64,000 bases of DNA from Scolanthus callimorphus (lineage: Eukaryota; Cnidaria; Anthozoa; Actiniaria; Edwardsiidae). Where the stretch lies: contig CM066915.1 in the NCBI GenBank assembly GCA_033964015.1, positions 13,432,372 to 13,496,371 on the forward strand, given 5' to 3'. Made by a program: the position numbers and the translations under genes. The notes below the pieces were generated by a model. It was not told the origin of the DNA and ran no database searches. It saw only the letters and a program-made list of their open reading frames with translations. How positions within the stretch are numbered: the stretch's first letter is position 1; every line of letters starts with the position of its first letter. Shown one piece after another: positions 55,001 to 57,739 of the stretch.

Positions 55001-57739
55001 CTTGGTGGGGCTCAAATGCTTTTATTAAAATATGAAAACTCTTTCCTCGAGGTGAATGGACGTCTATCAAGCACGATATACCCGGATAGATCGTGAGTGG
55101 AATCTGTACATGTCTCTGACACAGGTGCTGAACATTAAGTGAAGGTTAAAAGATGTCCTTAAAGTGTGAAAATTCTGAATAATGTTATTGGTTTTGGTCC
55201 CTTTTTCCTTGTTGATGCTTCACAGACTAAATTCTAGGAACATATTGCTGGCTTGCACGTGACGTCATTGGCAGCCATGTTGGTGTACAGTAACAGAAGA
55301 TAGTTCATTTGTTACTCCTTGTTCTGTACACCAACATGGCCGCCGCGCTTTTGTGATTTTATTCCCATAGGAATGAGTGCAAACCAAGAATAGTTAAAGC
55401 CATTGTAGCCGCGTGTTCTAGACTTGACATCTTCATTTGCTCCTGTCAACAAACAAAATGATGACTTTACCTTGATTCATGCTGGCCATTTTCTCCCACT
55501 TGTTGTGTTTCGGGTCAAAGCGTTCAGTTACCGATAACACGTGAAGACTTTCCTTCACTGAACACCCTCCCACGGCGAACAGCCAATAGCCAAGCTTTGC
55601 CATTCCAAAGTTCAGTCGATCGTATTTGATTTTGGCCAACGTGTACCATTTATTGGTCAATGGAACGTAACAATGACTACAAGAACCTGTGCCCGAGTCT
55701 TCAGTCAACCCCCCAACAACCGCGATACACTCCATAAGGGTTGTACGCCATCTGCAAAATGGACAAATTCACTCGCGCACAGATCTTAAATATATATATA
55801 TCCACTGGGATGTCCGAAAGGAACTAGGCGAGTCTGTAGCAGGGACAAAATAACAGGCCGGTACATTCAGTCTAACAAGTAAAATGCTGATAATTTGGCA
55901 GCATTTTGTATACAGACGGATATAAAAAGCCCGGATACGTTTCAGCCGACTATTATGGACGTACCGTAGGCACGACAAGATGGGAAGCACGTTCTTGATG
56001 AGAAGCATTGTGTGTAGCTCAGCGTTACTGCGTTGGCCTCTCACCGTTGCGTCCCGAGTTCGACTCCCGGCCTGGCAGAGGAGATATTTCGGGTCATGGA
56101 CGAAACTGGGTCATATTGTGAGGTGTTTACTGTGCTTCACGTCTTTCGGATGAGACAATAAACCGAAGTCCGTCTCGCCTTTCATTACCCTACCCATTTT
56201 CAGGGGGACGTTAAAGCAGAACACCCAGCGTTGACACCCAGCGTAATTTAGCCGTAATTCTGGGAAGTCGGCCTCCACATTCTGAGTGTCCCGCAATAGC
56301 AGTGAACGACAAACAATGCTTGACAACCCTTTAGCATTTGTACAGCCGCGCGTCTGCCGTGCGACAGAGAGCGTCCCAAATAAACACATGGTATTGTTAT
56401 TAATTATTGTGATTTAGCTCCCTCTGAACAAGGAAATCACACGACACTTCATTTAACAACATGTCCGATGGCGAGGTGAACATGTCATTCTAACTAATTA
56501 TGCATATAGCACTTCATCCATGGCCCGCGAGAGGGATCAAGGGGGGACGCAAGCTCCAACTTTTCGAAAAAAACTTTTATACTTTTTTTGACCATGGATC
56601 ATCTCCACTTTTGCGATTCATTCTTTATTGTCATAAGCGCCCTACTTTAAAGTGTTCTCCGCGGATCACGTCATTTGAAAGAAAAGGTGGCAGCAAAGAT
56701 GATCCTTAATAAGGCATTTAGACAGAATACAACGGCGGCTAGAGTTCGAGAGTTCATAATAACTGGATTAACATGCAGGTTAAGTTTAGAAACTAGAAGT
56801 CTCTTCTTTTAGAAAATTTCCGTGAAATCAGTTACGGAACAGCTAATTTCAGTATTGCCAACGGGAAGGGGGGAGTACTTTGACATAGCAGGGAGGACCT
56901 ACGTCATATATGCATTATCACATATGAAACTCTCATCTTAAACCTAGCATCAGTATAGTGTACAGTGCGCGTACTAACCTTCGCTTAGCCAAGCAGCTTT
57001 GTACTGTGGAGATTTTTCGCCTGTCAACCATCTTGAGTGCGAGAGCATCCGCAACTAAACCGCGGCAGAGCTCTGATGACGTCACAAGAGGTTCTTTGTC
57101 CACCGTGTTTACAAGATACCTCCGTGAAATGTAAGGCAGTCGGACCTGCCTGATAAGTCTGCAGAAATCCTCCCTCCTTCGCTCGAAATCATAACGAATC
57201 CAACCAATCACGGCCTCGTATACATCTTCTTCCCGCGTCACATTTAAATCATCGTCTGTGATGATCTCGAGTAGCTGGTCAGCGGGCAATCTATAAAATG
57301 GTTGAGTATTGCTCAGCTTCAGGAAATGTTCGCCGATGCATTGCTTGGCGGCTTCTAGCAACTTACCACATGAATACATTTGGGCTAGAACCATCATTTC
57401 CAAGCTATTTTCGTGATGGAGGTTTCTAACTAGGTATTTCTCGCATTCGATCCCAAGTAAATCCAGACCCAGGTTGTAGGCGGCATGCAGGAGCGCCCTC
57501 ACATTATTCCCCTCGATGCAGATTTCCGAAGTGTAGATATATTTAATGACGGTTTCGAGTTCCCTTTCACATACACCGCTGAGTGTTGTTTCTCTACTAT
57601 AGCGAGCCATGGATGTTCCGTTGTACAGTTTGTGAAAATAGCGACTGCTTGCAGCCAAAACCGCTCGATGAGCAGCGAAACGACGGGTGCCGTTTTCTGT
57701 CAAAACAACCACATCGCATAGAAATTCGCGTTTTCGCAT
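15816..57739 (-). CDS. Kelch-like (BTB-BACK-Kelch) protein gene, 5 exons found, spans about 42 kb
   Basis: Seen: five minus-strand coding blocks that join with canonical GT..AG splice sites and matching phases: 57739-56979 (ends phase 2), 55751-55471 (phase 1), 54601-54399 (phase 1), 21040-20822 (phase 1), 16069-15816 (stop). Joined length is 1718 nt, one short of a multiple of three; the missing base maps to a C5 run in exon 3, and restoring it gives about 572 residues, normal for the KLHL family. Order is BTB (about 1-105), BACK (about 110-215), then Kelch blades with GG doublets and spaced Tyr/Trp. Known: KLHL proteins are substrate adaptors for Cullin-3 ubiquitin ligases; BTB binds CUL3 and the Kelch propeller binds the target. 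Inferred: cytosolic or cytoskeletal adaptor; the substrate and the vertebrate orthologue cannot be named. Intron 3 is about 33 kb and full of transposons. The true start may lie in an unseen upstream exon. Confidence 0.88.
16108..16503. mobile_element. MITE next to the last Kelch exon
   Basis: Ends CAAACGGTGATGAGAG and complement, preceded by TTAAAGC/TTAAGGC. Contains two 65-bp direct units (16126-16190, 16191-16256) rich in AACTCTCATC. Confidence 0.75.
16845..17975. repeat. Repeat pair with GGGGTTACAATCCCC units
   Basis: ATGCTCCCA.CCCATGACACAA (16850) recurs at 17801, and the block ATTTGAGAGGTCTTAGCCTA to GGAGCACTTTTTCCC (17090-17220) recurs at 17840-17975. The first copy has four GGGGTTACAATCCCC palindromes (about 16952, 16986, 17039, 17081). 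Confidence 0.8.
17555..17800. repeat. Direct repeat, copy 1 (pairs with 20408-20700)
   Basis: AATTTACTTGAGAAGGAAAT through GTGAAGCATAAATTTGCT, with two small deletions relative to copy 2. The GGGA microsatellite at 17541 precedes it. Confidence 0.85.
18000..18839. other. Unassigned part of Kelch intron 4
   Basis: No domain-bearing ORF. Short ORFs on both strands (18092-18331, 18351-18591) look like chance. Confidence 0.45.
18840..18985. mobile_element. Small MITE (CCGTAGCTAG ends)
   Basis: TGCCGTAGCTAGCA at 18842 and CTAGCTACGGCCTTG at about 18970 form the TIRs; the interior is GCCCCC-rich. Confidence 0.75.
19511..19768. repeat. Tandem duplication of about 130 bp
   Basis: GCAAGTATCCCTTCCATAAT through AATCTATTTTTACTGAGA occurs twice in a row (from 19511 and 19641), differing by one T, so recent. 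Confidence 0.95.
19788..20163 (-). CDS. GC-rich exon-like block in Kelch intron 4, unrecognised
   Basis: The minus-strand frame is open from 20163 to a TGA at 19918-19920 (GNRCQGTAGLNVEID, AFTSGQIDGIKQLCKGDSS, REIAGEAARAALDAMRG), then in the same frame VASP and an ATG at 19905 starting MSRPHIPWLIKHERSITVSE, ending at a consensus donor GTAAGT (exon edge 19788, phase 1). GC and CpG content is well above the neighbourhood. Inferred: either a first exon, with the TGA ending an upstream ORF, or a decayed transposon gag-like exon. No homologue recognised. Confidence 0.35.
20408..20700. repeat. Direct repeat, copy 2 (pairs with 17555-17800)
   Basis: Longer version with extra GTCGGCGCCTGAAA and GGAGGTCAATTGAGAACAGA parts. 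Lies about 120 bp downstream (minus) of Kelch exon 4. Confidence 0.85.
20822..21040 (-). CDS. Kelch-like gene, exon 4 seen: Kelch blade
   Basis: Acceptor CTTCCCCAAG lies right of 21040; donor TTTTCAG|GTACAT ends the exon at 20822. It begins with two nucleotides that complete GGA from exon 3 (IIYIIGG-LSRTNTVLNSVERYEPQ) and ends in phase 1. It contains ERYEPQRDHW, ARSGACAVELGGRIFVMGG and NNKWTYFS. The 33-bp minisatellite starts about 80 bp upstream of its acceptor. Confidence 0.9.
21115..21744. repeat. 33-bp minisatellite in Kelch intron 3
   Basis: About 18 units of CCCCACTACACCATGATGAG-type sequence; the clean units step by 33 bp (21468, 21501, 21534, 21567, 21600, 21633). Since 33 is a multiple of three, both strands stay open and give repetitive His/Pro- or Gly/Val-rich ORFs that are artefacts. 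A single leftover unit is at 54277-54317. Confidence 0.92.
21745..22173 (+). repeat. Left inverted end of the 32.5-kb unit
   Basis: Matches the complement of 53862-54274 with few changes (for example GAAACCTCACACAATTG versus GAAACATTG). A 79-codon ORF is shared by both copies but looks non-functional. A related end occurs at about 13480-13576. Confidence 0.85.
22174..23560 (+). repeat. Interior of the left repeat, inverted relative to 12.5-13.5 kb
   Basis: Contains the module shared with 24.98-25.2 kb (inverted; CAAATTTATC, GAGTGTTGCGTTTG parts) up to about 22520, a second diverged module at 22560-22690, and sequence matching 12.52-13.10 kb inverted, ending in the GGCGGATGCAGG/GGGGGG stretch at 23430-23480 common in MITE-like repeats. 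No gene seen. Confidence 0.7.
23570..24975. other. Unassigned intronic stretch
   Basis: Starts with a diverged copy of the CCCTAAAAGGTACC repeat (to about 23860) and a direct pair CCCTCACGTTACGTGATTAG (about 23848, 23890). The rest, to 24975, shows no gene. Confidence 0.5.
25220..25720. mobile_element. 501-bp MITE with 44-bp TIRs and TA duplication (Tc1/mariner-like)
   Basis: Termini CAGCCAAAGACGCTCAAGCG and its complement; the TIRs run about 44 bp with one or two changes. TA on both sides (25218-25219, 25721-25722). The empty site exists in the paralogous repeat near 22340 (complement reads AATTTAAGAGGCAAAC), proving the borders. TA targets and a CAG terminus fit the Tc1/mariner superfamily. 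It contains a further internal GGATCCATTATTCGATTC inverted motif. No transposase. Confidence 0.88.
25904..26298 (-). mobile_element. tRNA-derived SINE with a 9-bp target-site duplication
   Basis: Minus strand: the tRNA-like head starts at 26298; box A TAGCGCAGTGGTAGAGCG and box B GGGAGTTCAAACCCC, then a body with CGTTAAACCGTAGGTCCCG, ending in an AAAT-rich tail at 25904. AAATGTCTT flanks both sides (25895-25903, 26299-26307). The empty site is readable at about 53790-53820 (complement). The central motif resembles conserved SINE cores widespread in invertebrates. A truncated relative is at 62.4 kb. Confidence 0.9.
26476..27284. mobile_element. 809-bp TIR element with a small acidic ORF
   Basis: Termini ACAAAAGCTCATGATGTAAA (left) and the complement of the right end (GCAAAAGCTCTTGATGTAAA); inverted similarity runs about 80 bp. 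ACTAG flanks both sides (26471-26475, 27285-27289). It contains one acidic ORF on the minus strand. No transposase domain. Confidence 0.78.
26784..27140 (-). CDS. Small acidic ORF inside the TIR element, unrecognised
   Basis: 118 codons; a Met at residue 5 (MADETAEESGS) is a likely start. Residues about 10-50 are Ser/Glu-rich (SSELEEISESEERSLESEEE), then a basic/aromatic part (HAIFTVVRIIHKLFRFMIK). Acidic N-termini of this kind begin many cnidarian transposon proteins, so it may be a surviving first exon of a transposase gene. No domain was recognised; it could be chance. Confidence 0.35.
   Translation of the reverse strand: MKLKMADETAEESGSTTSSDYFESSELEEISESEERSLESEEESSESKEEVFTDLVEVRSHHAIFTVVRIIHKLFRFMIKTSQYRSPKLLHEYYIFPKPLCSLFDTGRQPFMYRIRIS
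27427..27945. repeat. CACGGCAAAACTCTTATT tandem repeat with an inverted partner, copy 1
   Basis: About nine 21-bp units at 27457-27625, bordered by TACGGTGGCCCATAAGTGCA. Arms 27612-27665 and 27842-27892 are inverted (CCACGGCGGAAGTGAGCTTC). It ends near GCGGGCCTAAATGCGCGCC, so the whole may be one foldback element. Confidence 0.85.
27946..29536. other. Unassigned intronic stretch
   Basis: No gene recognised. GCGCGAGCGATGC.AAAGTTT occurs twice (about 28275, 28455). ORFs at 28613-28898 (+) have no domain. Confidence 0.45.
29639..29684 (-). ncRNA. Hammerhead-ribozyme-like core in the Penelope minus copy
   Basis: The same core on the minus strand: CTGATGA is the complement of 29674-29680 and GAAA of 29653-29656, with the GATTT/AAATC stem between. 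It lies about 45 bp 3' of the ORF stop and is identical to the plus-copy core. Confidence 0.6.
29723..32035 (-). CDS. Penelope-like element polyprotein: reverse transcriptase plus GIY-YIG endonuclease
   Basis: 770 residues from ATG at 32035, intact. N-terminal basic/coiled region (1-270); RT from about 285: RPIIDTTGS (288-296), FVSFDVESLFTNVP (343-356, first catalytic Asp at 347), GVSMGGSLGP (408-417), YVDD (447-450) and HFLDIEI (487-493). C-terminal GIY-YIG nuclease from about 652: VYQF, CPCCNSSYIG (657-666), an Arg/His-rich helix (HERTMEHARD) and a late Glu/Asn pair. Known: Penelope elements encode RT related to telomerase RT followed by a GIY-YIG endonuclease used for target-primed insertion. 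Nothing is missing, so this copy may be competent. The AT-rich 3' region carries the ribozyme-like core. Confidence 0.95.
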   Translation of the reverse strand: MKDKRSQRKSYRKILFDEISEKHKTVKSLRKDLEQANSGLDKRCTWFNRRVLTYAIDNHVKQKEDSTRQRLSKKFDRLLKEKLQKDGLERNPNKLILNLTGQELTNNQYSALQFGLKYGIAVTPREADVIASAESVWEQLQRYGLLKSNFKSLERAKNAMRAWAFNVLDFDDKRIFADSQRIKTIKELLQRAVLLKPDKGEGVVLITRAAYKQSMDSLFADRRKFKLVSKDPTPARLTSLQRYLLKLLKRGELSREEFDSIRPRNAKPARAHGLPKIHKEYISIPKFRPIIDTTGSSHYFVGKFLSSLLFPLTQNEFSLKDSFDTAQRIRAIPQDLFEQGYRFVSFDVESLFTNVPLNRTLKVIEKRVFTDKLINTDLCKNTLRKLIRDTCTKTVFSCNDTLYEQIDGVSMGGSLGPVLANIIMREFEEKIVKKLIDSGAVKFYCRYVDDTLLLVKPSSLPDILSEFHKFDKNIRFTYDRFDGVVPHFLDIEIAPDGLSIYRKDTFTGLYTNFKSFVPWSHRVAWVRSLIYRVLRICDPGKVDAQILKIRQFLAWNGFPRRVADALIKRTKASCLFKNPTQDRAQETDRTIWINMPYIGEKGEQLTKALVHKLRRCISSKNVVFRILPKTQKICFYTNTKDKTPLLSKSNLVYQFTCPCCNSSYIGKTERTLHERTMEHARDKDSAIFHHLNNCEQYQHLLSLHNLPCNDSFLLANTKEFYLNTVRDNTTVIGMDNNWNILLFKEAFFIKTKQPVINSGLKASRELLLFK
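32100..33680 (+). pseudogene. 5'-truncated Penelope-like RT/GIY-YIG ORF interrupted by a MITE
   Basis: Begins at the codon for residue 349 of the intact copy (ESLFTNVPLN) and continues through YVDD to HRVAWV at 32635, where the MITE enters. The reading resumes at 32948 as RSLIYRVLRICD and runs to the same C-terminus (RELLLFK). The added length (312 nt) keeps the frame, but the MITE brings an in-frame TAA at 32802-32804. It has no start codon and half the RT is gone, so it is dead. Outside the insert it is almost identical to the minus copy. Confidence 0.93.
32636..32943. mobile_element. MITE inserted into the Penelope plus copy
   Basis: 308 bp between direct TTAG copies (32632-32635 and 32944-32947). 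The uninterrupted site is readable in the minus copy (30441-30480), which fixes the borders to the base. Ends are TATATAATA and TATATAA. The left half is a long hairpin (about 32645-32788) with arms around AGGACTCCATGC and GCATGGAGTCCT; the right half is scattered with TCCAATT motifs and a GCGCGCGC stretch. No ORF. Family unknown. It is younger than the Penelope insertion. Confidence 0.85.
33719..33764 (+). ncRNA. Hammerhead-ribozyme-like core in the Penelope plus copy
   Basis: CTGATGA at 33723-33729, stem II GATTT/AAATC (33731-33735 with 33742-33746, six-base loop), then GAAA at 33747-33750. A loopless stem III (AT/AT) and a UA cleavage position would follow, with GC/GC starting stem I. Known: Penelope-like elements carry minimal type I hammerheads in their repeated ends. 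Stem I beyond two pairs is imperfect, so activity is uncertain. Confidence 0.6.
33990..34430. repeat. Tandem duplication of about 210 bp
   Basis: ATACAGTGCAGGATTC.GTAA and ATATGCAGGGG and CATTCCTTTCAGTTAA occur in the same order twice, diverged. Lies just outside the Penelope composite. Confidence 0.8.
34431..35679. other. Unassigned intronic stretch
   Basis: No gene or repeat recognised; an ORF at 35402-35587 (+) has no domain. Confidence 0.45.
35680..35905. repeat. CACGGCAAAACTCTTATT tandem repeat, copy 2, inverted
   Basis: About nine units of GAATAAGAGTTTTGCCGTGA, with TTTAGGCCCGCCGTG on the left and TGCACTTATGGGCCACCGTA on the right, the same borders as copy 1 in reverse. Confidence 0.88.
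35906..36779. other. Unassigned intronic stretch
   Basis: No gene recognised; two related phrases GGGGTGCCCA.. occur at 36182 and 36573, suggesting an old duplicated repeat. Confidence 0.4.
36787..37971. mobile_element. Foldback element: 1.2-kb near-perfect palindrome with a 7-bp duplication
   Basis: Arms 36787-37340 and 37418-37971 (554 bp each) are inverted copies; I noticed two substitutions and one 2-bp indel. The spacer is 77 bp. Termini CACAGGCAGCCCAAG and its complement. CCTCAAT flanks directly at 36780-36786 and 37972-37978. The inner arm tips repeat GGCCTTCTGGCTTGATAGCC. ORFs of 60-113 codons occur in each arm (for example IRAPIEWRFIEEIRPRCEAFDIVVW); no known domain. Confidence 0.88.
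38020..38387 (-). pseudogene. C-terminal piece of the cnidarian-expanded protein (VFDQxxYA motif), frameshifted
   Basis: Possible acceptor TTATCAAAG right of 38387. Reads VRDNIVVIQSTIGYLDTLDAPATELKTAYEVL, ACVFDQSFYARAMEIFWK, MMGGFHLLMTLLAIIGSRFGD. About 38105 the frame shifts and family-like sequence continues as AVQSEIIAEGSIDNVLN. The joint with the 46.8-kb piece would miss only a few residues, which supports one ancestral gene split by insertions. The 1.2-kb foldback element begins about 50 bp further on. Confidence 0.65.
38498..38888. repeat. Interspersed repeat (CCCTAAAAGGTACC family), copy 2, inverted
   Basis: GGGGGTGCTCGTCGTACCTT and CCTTTTAGGAGTAAAATTTG match copy 1 in reverse. It sits between two gene pieces (46.8 and 38.4 kb). 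Confidence 0.8.
39870..40079 (+). CDS. Short ORF just upstream of the 107-bp array, unrecognised
   Basis: MLFQSRSSSDDPTASHSSDSN followed by a hydrophobic stretch (LFACLCLVNLVLLMH) and HSLQRQ. It sits between the subterminal direct repeat (39749-39826) and the array, where a first exon of an element-encoded gene would be expected. A donor-like CCAGGTTTA follows. No homology recognised; may be chance. Confidence 0.2.
   Translation: MLFQSRSSSDDPTASHSSDSNLFACLCLVNLVLLMHSLQRQVYSPQNEGSKLFNFYLAPFLFVWYSIFI
40050..41880 (+). repeat. 107-bp tandem repeat array inside the 6.2-kb element
   Basis: The phrase TCATTTATTGGCGGGCCA recurs at 40123, 40229, 40336, 40443, 40550, 40639, 40746, 40853 and 40963, mostly 107 bp apart, then decays to about 41880. 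Each unit has CTCGTGTAAGT (donor-like) and TTGCTGGCAGG (acceptor-like). 107 is not a multiple of three, so the ORFs crossing it (125-174 codons) change frame every unit and are not proteins. Confidence 0.92.
43352..43870 (+). CDS. 172-codon ORF in the 6.2-kb element, unrecognised
   Basis: MIFGINGPKRFVTVSQLKRSL to HPKMFIR. The longest non-repeat ORF of the element; composition is ordinary with some Leu/Phe-rich parts and no catalytic motif or zinc finger that I can see. Could be a decayed element gene or noise. Confidence 0.2.
   Translation: MIFGINGPKRFVTVSQLKRSLVSSRETLCQMSSIGTFCSLYRDERHTLQFLSLPPLAVFTLPRFYHRGSQQVRSLFGHFPYSLSLQFAAIDAIWRNDVIILNLLTRGEREIFDQRKIYIFYHLCVDHLSFISDSAPVRVAKVCRKMFLSTTSNNFSRNFRVLLFAHPKMFIR
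45376..46489. other. Unassigned intronic stretch
   Basis: A short inverted pair around AAGTCATGTTATT (45405-45440). 46365-46415 has CTGATTGGTC and GGCCAATCAG. The ORF at 45656-45838 has no domain. Confidence 0.4.
46490..46590 (+). mobile_element. tRNA / 5S rRNA chimeric Pol III unit (SINE-like)
   Basis: 46490-46530 is the 5' half of a tRNA (GTCTCCGTGGCGCAGTTGGT with box A TGGCGCAGTTGG and a D-arm), breaking off in the anticodon arm. 46536-46590 is the 3' promoter half of 5S rRNA: AAAGTTAAGCACGATC, GGTTAGTATTTGGAT and TTGGATGGGTGACC (box A, intermediate element, box C), with a small internal duplication (TATTTGGATCG). Neither is a complete gene. Inferred: a SINE head made by template switching. 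Length of the body past 46600 is uncertain. Confidence 0.7.
46797..47525 (-). pseudogene. Middle piece of the cnidarian-expanded protein (GHG / DNID / GGGTSHR motifs)
   Basis: 242 codons open: SIKPPKSVLFPAVIKALC, YGHGIGYNLLEEIETEFA, VADNIDNLECTLSGGGTSHRVNSILV, a polar linker with PPAKRKCKR, and EYHGGRRIGPGVLSHI. These match, from memory, the conserved middle of the same family. The track's first Met is actually a GTG codon; an in-frame stop lies five codons upstream and no convincing acceptor was found. The piece ends VWLELRKLRTQAF at a TAA. Same strand and correct order relative to the 52.8- and 38.4-kb pieces. Confidence 0.7.
47526..49796. other. Unassigned stretch between two pieces of the Cys/His-rich gene
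   Basis: The family region expected between the 50.1- and 47.5-kb pieces was not recognised here. AT-rich, no tandem or inverted repeat seen. ORFs at 49552-49767 (-) and 49565-50023 (+) overlap and have no domain. Confidence 0.4.
49797..50131. mobile_element. MITE with GGGTGCTTACCATTGGT TIRs inside the Cys/His-rich gene
   Basis: Left GGGTGCTTACCATTGGT and right ACCAATGGTAAGCACCC, with GAAAAACCGGT/ACCGGTTTTTC following inward. CAT(G) lies at both outer edges. The interior repeats CCGGTT and CCAATGGTA motifs. It ends the readable part of the 50.1-kb gene piece. Confidence 0.8.
50135..50584 (-). pseudogene. Second Cys-rich piece of the same cnidarian-expanded protein, frameshifted
   Basis: Reads VQDSATSSAVLPSTCIFCKKAKYKKG, then ADDTVKRSASLHLKK, AAEITGICSKDLMSSEAKYHTSCYKAF and on to a stop at 50243. 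After it the family-like sequence continues in other frames (RAYEAVFLSVKH, then LIANPRVIEFKEIRKML), so at least two frameshifts exist. CxxC plus YHxxCY again suggest zinc binding. It is cut at about 50131 by a MITE. Directly continuous with the 52.5-kb piece if the LINE is removed. Confidence 0.7.
50589..52515 (+). mobile_element. 5'-truncated non-LTR retrotransposon (LINE 2) inserted in the Cys/His-rich gene
   Basis: RT-containing LINE truncated before the RT core, ending in an A-rich tail with AAATG units (about 52464-52515). TTCA stands on both sides (50585-50588, 52516-52519), a short possible target-site duplication. Protein: SGKAPGYDNIS, FANYRPISLLPNFSK, frameshift at about 51036, CQFGFRKKYSTELSL, FLDLSKAFDTLDH, GVPQGSIFGP, LLFADDTSIF, then a frameshift at about 51940 and a TAG at about 52021 before YNTRQATNLRPHNCRTN and GPKVWNAIP. 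The C-terminus is of the CR1/L2/Rex type seen in many animals. Confidence 0.88.
51097..51954 (+). pseudogene. LINE 2 reverse transcriptase core
   Basis: 285 open codons with the RT finger and palm motifs in order: QFGFRKKYSTE, VFLDLSKAFDTLDH (first catalytic Asp), CGVPQGSIFGPLFF, LLFADDTSIF (catalytic DD). Upstream codons 50589-51073 are in another frame because of one indel. Dead copy, but with only two frameshifts and one stop in total, so not very old. Confidence 0.85.
52520..52782 (-). pseudogene. N-terminal piece of a cnidarian-expanded Cys/His-rich protein
   Basis: Starts MESCVVCNESGENLVQC and runs to EISEIGEGNSE. It has a CxxC near the start, a further Cys at about residue 17 and YHASCRK, which look like a zinc-binding module (CxxC...HxxxC). 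It ends where LINE 2 entered. Without the LINE, the frame passes straight into the 50.58-kb block (GNSE-VQDSATSS), so both were one exon. I recognise this family from memory as multi-copy in coral and Hydra proteomes, without an assigned function. Whether it is a host gene or a transposon gene is open. Confidence 0.7.
52783..53861. other. AT-rich stretch inside the right end of the 32.5-kb unit
   Basis: No gene recognised upstream of the Cys/His-rich start; a promoter could be here. 53740-53861 is the module shared with 25.8-26.3 kb and supplies the SINE's empty site. Confidence 0.4.
53862..54274 (-). repeat. Right inverted end of the 32.5-kb unit
   Basis: Inverted partner of 21745-22173. 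Inward of it the sequence changes to a module (GAAAGCTGAATAGATAAGC, about 53740-53860) shared with the 25-26 kb repeat, not with the left end. Confidence 0.85.
54399..54601 (-). CDS. Kelch-like gene, exon 3 seen: Kelch blade with a one-base frameshift
   Basis: Acceptor TTCTTACAG lies right of 54601 and donor GTCAGT left of 54399. The first part reads in one frame as RLKCELVGSGGKLYAIGG; the second reads in another as GGETLSRTAAVECYDHMTD and on to IIYIIGG. The shift falls at the run of five C at 54536-54540 (+ strand), or at an adjacent A. One extra base there restores both the blade and the phase-1 end that the next exon (starting with two nucleotides) needs. The exon is 203 nt where phase requires 204. 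Either an assembly or sequencing indel, or a recent disabling mutation. Confidence 0.85.
54602..55470. other. Kelch intron 2
   Basis: A G14 run at about 54808-54821 with GGGATTGGACATTCC-type flank, and an inverted pair GCAGCCATGTTGGTGTACAG / CTGTACACCAACATGGCCGC at 55271-55345 (small MITE). Confidence 0.5.
55471..55751 (-). CDS. Kelch-like gene, exon 2 seen: first Kelch blades
   Basis: Acceptor is TTTTGCAG just right of 55751 and donor is GTAAAG left of 55471. It starts with one nucleotide completing the phase-2 codon of the previous exon (giving Arg then WRTTLMECIAVVGG) and ends in phase 1. It carries two GG doublets (VVGG, FAVGG) and the NKWYTLAKI and NKWEKMASM tails typical of Kelch blades. 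The joint with the next exon reads ASMNQ then ARLKCELVGSGGKLYAIGG, which fits one blade. Confidence 0.88.
56026..56400 (+). mobile_element. tRNA-derived SINE (second family) in Kelch intron 1
   Basis: TGTGTAGCTCAGCG (box A) and CCCGAGTTCGACTCCCGGCC (box B) at 56026-56093 form a tRNA-like head without a proper acceptor stem. The body has GGATGAGACAATAAACCG and GGGGGACGTTAAAGCAGAAC, a layout like other cnidarian SINEs, and the tail is ATT-rich. It lies between exons 1 and 2, sense-opposite to the host gene. Confidence 0.8.
56979..57739 (-). CDS. Kelch-like gene, exon 1 seen: BTB and BACK domains
   Basis: Open frame from ATG at 57739. Residues about 6-12 (EFLCDVV) and 26-32 (AHRAVLA) are the usual BTB signatures; the three-box and BACK region follow, including DVYEAVIGWIRYD and LPYISRRYLV. 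The exon ends after LAKR at a GTTAGT donor whose AC complement lies at 56977-56978, in phase 2. The frame stays open upstream of the ATG to about 57850 with residues resembling the start of a BTB fold (FRELNE), but a stop precedes it and no other in-frame ATG is present. Either this ATG is the start, or a short 5' exon splices in just upstream. Confidence 0.9.

Noticed and set aside
56026..56100. Genuine tRNA gene
   Set aside because: Boxes A and B are present but there is no matching acceptor stem, and a SINE body follows.
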